Shown here piece after piece: positions 59,733-64,000 of a stretch of DNA of 64,000 nucleotides. Source of the DNA: Neptuniibacter sp048548695. Lineage in GTDB: Bacteria > Pseudomonadota > Gammaproteobacteria > Pseudomonadales > Balneatricaceae. The position numbers were made by a program, and so were the translations under genes. The first letter of the stretch is position 1, and every line of letters starts with the position of its first letter. The stretch lies in NCBI RefSeq assembly GCF_048548695.1, contig NZ_JBLYIF010000001.1; one strand, 5' to 3'. The notes below the pieces were generated by a model. The model was not told the DNA's origin. It worked only from the letters and a program-made list of their open reading frames with translations, and made no database searches.

Positions 59733-61065
59733 ATCGTCTGCGCAGAATTGAGTAACGTGCTAACAATAGTATAGCGCCGCATGTAAGCCCCCCCAGTAAA
59801 CCGTACCAGAATCCCAAAGCGCCCATTGGTTCGACCAGTAAGTCGGTTTTTGCTAATAGGTAGCCCAAAGGTAAACCTAGACACCAATAAGCTAAAAATA
59901 CCAGTACCAGCGGCACAGAGGTGTCTTTATAACCACGTAGAATGCCTGACGTGGTGATCTGGAGCGCATCGGGGAACTGAAATATCACTGCCACCAAAAG
60001 CAGTGTGGCGCTGATCTGCAGTAGCTGCGGATCGTCGGTGTACAGCCCGGCGATATCGTGGCGGAAAAGCCAGATTAAACATGCAGCTGACGCAGCAATC
60101 ATCAGTGAAAGCTGTAGCCCGCAGCGGGCGGTGAATGATGCGGCGGCGAGGTTTTTCCGCCCCAGCTGGTGGCCAACCCGAATGGTCATGGCCATAGACA
60201 GGCTCAGCGGCAACATGAAAATAAGCCCAGTAAAACTGATGGTGATTTGGTGTGCCCCGACCTGAGTTTCACCCAGGTCCGCGAGTAATAGGCCAATCAA
60301 CGTGAACATGCTGACTTCAATAAGCAATGCTACCCCAATGGGTAAACCCAGTCGTAGAAAAGGCCAGAAAGTGTCTATGCGAGGTTTCTGCCACTGGCTG
60401 AAGAGGTGTAGCTGGTTAAACAGTGAGTGCCGCAGTAGATAAAACAGCATGCTGAACAGCATAACCCACATAATTATATTGCTGGCCCAGCCGCAACCTT
60501 CTGCACCCAACGCGGGAAAACCTAGCTCACCGTAGATCAAGACATAATTTAGCGGAATATTGCAGAGCAGAGCTAAGGCTGCAATCAACATGGCGGGGCG
60601 GGTTTTACCGAAACCTTCTATATAGCAGCGTAATAATTGATAGATAAACAAGGCGGGAAAGCCCCAACTTATCGCTGTCAGGTATTGATGCGTCCGTTGC
60701 GCCAGTTCTGGCTTAATGGCCATTGCCTGTAATAGCAGATCACTGTTTTGTAAAAGATAAACGGCAATCACACTTAACACTAATGCCAGTAGCAGGCCGA
60801 TCTGCAATGGCATACGAGTGGCCTGAAGCTGGCTGGCTCCGACTAAATGCGCCACGAGTGGCGTTGTTGCCATCAAAATGCCTTGGCAGGAGAGGAATAT
60901 CGGCAGCCAGATACCTGAACCGAGGGCGACGGCTGCCAGATCAAAGGTGCTGTAGTGACCGGCCATGATGGTATCGACAAAACCGATAGCGGTTTGCGCC
61001 AGTTGGGCGAGAAAAACCGGCCAGGCCAGAGCGATGATGGCGCGATATTCGTTGCGTGTACTCAG
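59722..61065 (-). CDS. MATE family efflux transporter (NorM-type), probable CTG start
   Basis: About 447 residues in 12 helices. The first ATG (60966) falls inside what is normally helix 1: family proteins read ...LPxFLAQLAQTAIGFVDTIMAGH. The sequence upstream of that ATG continues in frame with ALAWPVFLAQLAQTAIGF and DTIMAG up to a TAG at 61078-61080, and the only near-cognate start there is CTG at 61065. No ATG, GTG or TTG exists in that stretch. It therefore most likely starts at CTG, giving a normal 12-helix exporter coupled to Na+ or H+. Substrate unknown. Confidence 0.87.
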   Translation of the reverse strand: MSTRNEYRAIIALAWPVFLAQLAQTAIGFVDTIMAGHYSTFDLAAVALGSGIWLPIFLSCQGILMATTPLVAHLVGASQLQATRMPLQIGLLLALVLSVIAVYLLQNSDLLLQAMAIKPELAQRTHQYLTAISWGFPALFIYQLLRCYIEGFGKTRPAMLIAALALLCNIPLNYVLIYGELGFPALGAEGCGWASNIIMWVMLFSMLFYLLRHSLFNQLHLFSQWQKPRIDTFWPFLRLGLPIGVALLIEVSMFTLIGLLLADLGETQVGAHQITISFTGLIFMLPLSLSMAMTIRVGHQLGRKNLAAASFTARCGLQLSLMIAASAACLIWLFRHDIAGLYTDDPQLLQISATLLLVAVIFQFPDALQITTSGILRGYKDTSVPLVLVFLAYWCLGLPLGYLLAKTDLLVEPMGALGFWYGLLGGLTCGAILLLARYSILRRRYVA

Positions 61066-61444
61066 AAGTCGTCTGCCCTACTTAGTGGCTGGGTGCGCCA
61101 GTTTAACGGTTCTGGGGCCGGAGTACATAACCCTGTCATTTTGATCCGTGAATGTATTAGCTTTTATCATGGGTCGCCTGAGGCAGTGGGTTGTTGGTCC
61201 ACAACATTCTCTACCTTGATTCAACGGGTTCAATGCCAGGTATTGGTATGATCAGATGCATCCTGGCAAAGGAGTTTTGGCGTCAGGAAAGGTCATGGGT
61301 TGGGCGCAGGAGAGGAAAGAGTCGAACTGGCTGATTTGCTGGTGGAAATAGGCACCATGATAGTGCGTTTGGTCTGAAAATAGTCAAATTATCGATGTAT
61401 TATACTAAGGTCTAATGCTTAAGGTCATAAAACGTTATAAACCT
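61066..61444. other. Intergenic region upstream of the short ORF and csp gene
   Basis: 379 bases with no recognised gene. A TATACT -10-like element lies at 61401-61406, 39 bases upstream of the short ORF. Confidence 0.4.
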
Positions 61445-61531
61445 ATGCAAAATGTCATTGATTTGTCCCAGAAGCACGCTATGATCAACCGTGCTAGAAA
61501 AGAATACGGCTTGCATTATGGATCAACGTAA
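61445..61531 (+). CDS. Possible 28-aa small protein
   Basis: ATG at 61445 opens 28 codons with protein-like composition: MQNVIDLSQKHAMINRARKE then YGLHYGST, an amphipathic basic helix. A -10-like TATACT is 39 bases upstream. No strong ribosome site is visible, and no family is recognised. Confidence 0.3.
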   Translation: MQNVIDLSQKHAMINRARKEYGLHYGST

Positions 61532-61658
61532 CTGCCCTGTAGTTCGTCCTACTGATCATAAGTAATTCCATATCTTCTCTGCTTTAACGTTCGGCCTCAG
61601 TTGCTAATCCGACTGGGAATGAACAAATTACTCATGTATCAAATAGGGTGTAACAACT

Positions 61659-61859
61659 ATGGCAACTGGTACCGTTAAGTGGTTCAACGACGAGAAAGGT
61701 TTTGGCTTCATCGCTCAGGAAAATGGTCCTGACGTATTTGCGCATTTCAGCGCTATCCAGGGTGATGGCTTCAAATCCCTGGCTGAAGGCCAGAAAGTTG
61801 AATTCAACATCACTCAGGGTCAGAAAGGTCCTCAGGCTGAGAACATCGTTAAGGTGTAA
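61659..61859 (+). CDS. Cold-shock domain protein
   Basis: 66 residues: the Csp fold with RNP1 KGFGFIAQ (about 14-21) and RNP2 VFAHFSAI (about 27-34), and the aromatic patch W8, F10, F16, F18. Binds single-stranded RNA/DNA and melts mRNA secondary structure. An upstream untranslated region of at least 127 bases is available for the usual cold-responsive control. A terminator follows. Confidence 0.96.
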   Translation: MATGTVKWFNDEKGFGFIAQENGPDVFAHFSAIQGDGFKSLAEGQKVEFNITQGQKGPQAENIVKV

Positions 61860-61894
61860 TTGATGCCACCGGATATCTATCCGGTTGAGTATGT

Positions 61895-61926
61895 AAAAAG
61901 GCAGAGTGTATACCCTGCCTTTTTTT
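61895..61926 (+). terminator. Terminator after csp gene
   Basis: AAAAAGGCAG ... CTGCCTTTTT hairpin with T run; a second hairpin CCGGAT-ATCT-ATCCGG lies just before it (61869-61884). Confidence 0.9.
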
Positions 61927-61953
61927 GTGCCTGTAATTTGCCGTGACTGCACT

Positions 61954-62190
61954 TCAGGGCAGGGTGTCGGCTTCCAGTTGAGTCAGCAGTATGAGTGCTT
62001 GGCTCCGGCTTTCGCCGCAGTGTTCCTGCAGTGCCTGGAAGGCATCACAGACTTGGGGGCGTTCAGGTTGATTGAAAATGGCACAGCGCATCTCGGCAGT
62101 CAGGTGATCGCAGGTGACTCCGGCAGGTTTGTTCAGGCTGGAAATACTGAGTGCAATACAGCAAGCACCGCAGCCTTGGCGACACTCCAT
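61954..62190 (-). CDS. YkgJ family cysteine cluster protein
   Basis: 78 residues with the YkgJ pattern CRQGCGACC (about 3-11), CDHL, CAIFN and C in QVCDAF: a CxxxCxxCC-type metal-binding cluster typical of putative zinc- or iron-chelating proteins. Function unknown. Downstream of mqo beyond a terminator. Confidence 0.88.
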   Translation of the reverse strand: MECRQGCGACCIALSISSLNKPAGVTCDHLTAEMRCAIFNQPERPQVCDAFQALQEHCGESRSQALILLTQLEADTLP

Positions 62191-62230
62191 AACAATCTCC
62201 CGGTTGGTACTATCAAAGGATAGTATCTAA

Positions 62231-62254
62231 AAAAGCCGGCTTGCGCCGGCTTTT
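62231..62254. terminator. Terminator after mqo
   Basis: AAAAGCCGGC-TTGC-GCCGGCTTTT, symmetrical with A and T runs, just past the mqo stop on the minus strand. Confidence 0.9.
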
Positions 62255-62257
62255 GGT

Positions 62258-63781
62258 TTAGCTTGCTGCAGCCCTGGGCTTGGCAGTGACTGATAAGTCA
62301 CCGTCATACAGCTTGAGCGTTGTCAGGGTGCGCTCACGGATGCTGTACATCAGGTCATGTTCTTTAGAAAGGTCATGGCCATAGGAGGGGATCATCTCTT
62401 TCAGCTTGTTTTGCCATTGATCAGAACCGAGGTTTTCCTTAAAGCAGCGTTCGATGACATTGATCATGGTAGGCACTGCAGTAGAGGCACCGGGGGATGC
62501 CCCCAGCAGTGCTGCGAGCGAACCGTCAGCAGAGGAAATTACCTCGGTACCGAATTCCAGCTTACCTTTACCTTCTGCATCTTTTTTGATGATCTGTACA
62601 CGCTGTCCAGCGTAGGACAGCTCCCAGTCTTCATCTTTAGCTTGAGGGTAGAAGTTGCGCAGGGCGTCAACACGGTCAGAATGTGACTGCATGACTTCGC
62701 TGATTAGATAACGCGTCAGGTCCATGTTGCTCATGCCGACGGAGAGCATGGGTTTGAGGTTGCCAAGCGTGATGCTCTTAGGCATATCAAGCATGGAGCC
62801 CTCTTTGAGGAACTTGGTAGTGAAACCGGCAAATGGGCCGAATAACAGCGCTTGTTTGCCGTCAATAATCCGGGTATCTAAGTGAGGTACAGACATCGGC
62901 GGTGCACCGATAGGCGCTGCGCCATATACCTTGGCCAAGTGCTGACTAACGATTTCTGGTTTTTTGCAGACTAACCACTGGCCGCTGACCGGGAATCCAC
63001 CATAACCTTCACCTTCTTCAACTTCGGAAAGTTGCAGCAGGGGTAATGCGCCGCCACCAGCACCCAAGAAGACAAATTTAGTGTTGTACTGCTCTTTATC
63101 GCCGTTGGCATGCTTCAGGGAAACTTTCCAGCTACCATCTGCCTGCTTGTCCAGGTCGGTCACGGTACGGCTCAGGAGTAACTCAAAGTTATCATGTTGC
63201 TGCAGGTGCTGGACCATGTTTCGGGCCAAGGCGCCAAAATTGACATCGGAACCAAATTGAATACGGGTTGCAGCAAGTTTCTCACTGGGATCACGGTCGA
63301 CCATGATCAATGGCATCCACTCTTTCAGGACGGCATGATCTTCACTGTATTCCATGTGCTCAAACTGTGGGTGCTGACTTAACGCCGCGAAACGTTTGCG
63401 CAGAAATTCGACGTTTTTTTCACCCCAGACAAAACTTTCGTGAGGCACCGGGTTGATGAAATGGCTTGGCTCTGGCAAAGCGCCTTGTTCAACCAGATAA
63501 GACCAGAACTGCAGACTCACCTCAAATGCTGAATTGATGGCAAACGCTTTCGCGGTATTGATGGAACCATCTGGCATTTCAGGGGTGTAGTTTAATTCGC
63601 AGTAAGCGGCATGGCCGGTGCCAGCATTGTTCATGCCGTCTGTGCTTTCTTTGGCAACGTGATCAAGTCGCTCAACCATGCTGATGGTCAGTGAGGGATC
63701 CAGTTGTTTAAGCAGTACACCGAGGGTGGTACTCATGGCTCCAGCGCCAATAAGTAGGACATCTACCGATTTTGTGGTCAT
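62258..63781 (-). CDS. mqo: Malate:quinone oxidoreductase
   Basis: 507 residues. N-terminal FAD motif VLLIGAGAMSTTLGVLL (9-25), NAGTGHAAYCELNYTP (about 52-67) and the C-terminal GASPGASTAVPTMINVIERC (about 434-453). Oxidises malate to oxaloacetate and reduces the quinone pool at the membrane, in place of soluble malate dehydrogenase. Single gene, own terminator; a TGC-rich dyad lies 178 bases upstream. Confidence 0.96.
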   Translation of the reverse strand: MTTKSVDVLLIGAGAMSTTLGVLLKQLDPSLTISMVERLDHVAKESTDGMNNAGTGHAAYCELNYTPEMPDGSINTAKAFAINSAFEVSLQFWSYLVEQGALPEPSHFINPVPHESFVWGEKNVEFLRKRFAALSQHPQFEHMEYSEDHAVLKEWMPLIMVDRDPSEKLAATRIQFGSDVNFGALARNMVQHLQQHDNFELLLSRTVTDLDKQADGSWKVSLKHANGDKEQYNTKFVFLGAGGGALPLLQLSEVEEGEGYGGFPVSGQWLVCKKPEIVSQHLAKVYGAAPIGAPPMSVPHLDTRIIDGKQALLFGPFAGFTTKFLKEGSMLDMPKSITLGNLKPMLSVGMSNMDLTRYLISEVMQSHSDRVDALRNFYPQAKDEDWELSYAGQRVQIIKKDAEGKGKLEFGTEVISSADGSLAALLGASPGASTAVPTMINVIERCFKENLGSDQWQNKLKEMIPSYGHDLSKEHDLMYSIRERTLTTLKLYDGDLSVTAKPRAAAS

Positions 63782-63958
63782 AGAAACTTCGCCATTTTGT
63801 CTTAGGTAATGGGAATCAAATTTCTAGGAGCACTAAGCTTGTGGCTCGACGGTTTGTGCATTGCCAGAAAAATAGTCAGGTCAATACATAAACCGCTGCG
63901 TTCCTAGAATCTACGTGCTGAACATCTTAAAAACTGTAGCTCTATTTAAGCAAATATG

Positions 63959-63973
63959 TTGCAGCGCAGTTGC
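63959..63973. promoter_or_regulatory. TGC-rich dyad near the window end
   Basis: TTGCAGCGCAGTTGC; a weaker form of the recurring motif, upstream of mqo and near the edge, so it may belong to a gene outside the window. Confidence 0.3.
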
Positions 63974-64000
63974 TTGATTATACGTAATAAATTTGCAAAG

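Noticed and set aside
1..64000. tRNA, rRNA, CRISPR arrays, insertion sequences, phage or integron elements
   Set aside because: No tRNA-like cloverleaf, spaced repeats, transposase, integrase or terminal inverted repeats were recognised anywhere.

Overview
The window looks like a chromosome segment from a marine, PHA-accumulating, facultatively microaerobic gammaproteobacterium, probably an Oceanospirillaceae-type genus (Amphritea/Neptunomonas/Neptuniibacter-like). This assignment is inference from gene content: cbb3 oxidase with an FNR/Anr-type regulator, phasin, RdgC, a QueE with CX14CX2C spacing, PA3496-like and DUF3080/DUF3087/DUF4144 proteins, malate:quinone oxidoreductase and the absence of enteric gene order. 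No rRNA, tRNA, CRISPR array, insertion sequence or prophage was recognised. Coding density is high and most genes are ordinary core or near-core genes.

Layout. 1-4.5 kb: a hybrid histidine kinase cut by the window edge, a single-domain receiver and a receiver-HD-GYP protein; the two receivers look like a tandem duplication. 5-11.4 kb: two TetR-controlled redox units, one AhpD-like and one NemR/NemA-like, each with visible palindromic operators, around an MscS channel and an unknown tail-anchored/DUF4144 pair. 11.4-16.4 kb: a tRNA-queuosine mannosyltransferase-like protein, leuA with a hairpin-containing leader, an Lrp-type regulator and a permease plus mini-thioredoxin pair. 17-24.3 kb: a PgaC-like glycosyltransferase, a stand-alone HisA of the eukaryotic type, a Yip1 protein, phasin, AEC transporter, YejK and two small PA3496-like proteins. 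24.8-33.9 kb: Pat-type protein acetyltransferase, an ArsR regulator with the persulfide-sensor cysteine pair, a double Usp protein, ExoIII, glutathione reductase, DUF2238, a DinB-fold protein lacking its metal histidines and a diguanylate cyclase. 34-41.7 kb: SulP, CDF and SBF transporters, QueE, DUF3087, RdgC, a periplasmic thioredoxin and Apt.

41.8-52.8 kb is a complete microaerobic respiration block on the minus strand: ccoNOQP, ccoG, ccoH-ccoI-ccoS, a TauE/SafE-like protein, hemN and fnr. A perfect FNR/Anr box lies upstream of ccoN. Strong hairpin terminators divide the block after ccoP and after ccoG. 53.2-64 kb carries an alpha/beta-hydrolase overlapping rlmM, an ABM-domain protein, tusA next to a ProQ/FinO protein, a PAS-GGDEF-EAL phosphodiesterase, a DUF3080 lipoprotein, a MATE transporter that seems to need a CTG start, a cold-shock protein, a YkgJ protein and mqo.

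Several genes turn over cyclic-di-GMP (HD-GYP, GGDEF, EAL). A recurring TGC-rich dyad (TTGCTGCAnTGCAA-like) precedes phasin (two copies bracketing the promoter), pat (two copies) and several others, suggesting one regulator, possibly PhaR-like, linking PHA storage to acetyl-CoA metabolism. The most unusual items are the eukaryotic-type HisA, the bacterial queuosine-mannosyltransferase homologue, the shared TGC-rich dyad and the CTG-initiated MATE gene.
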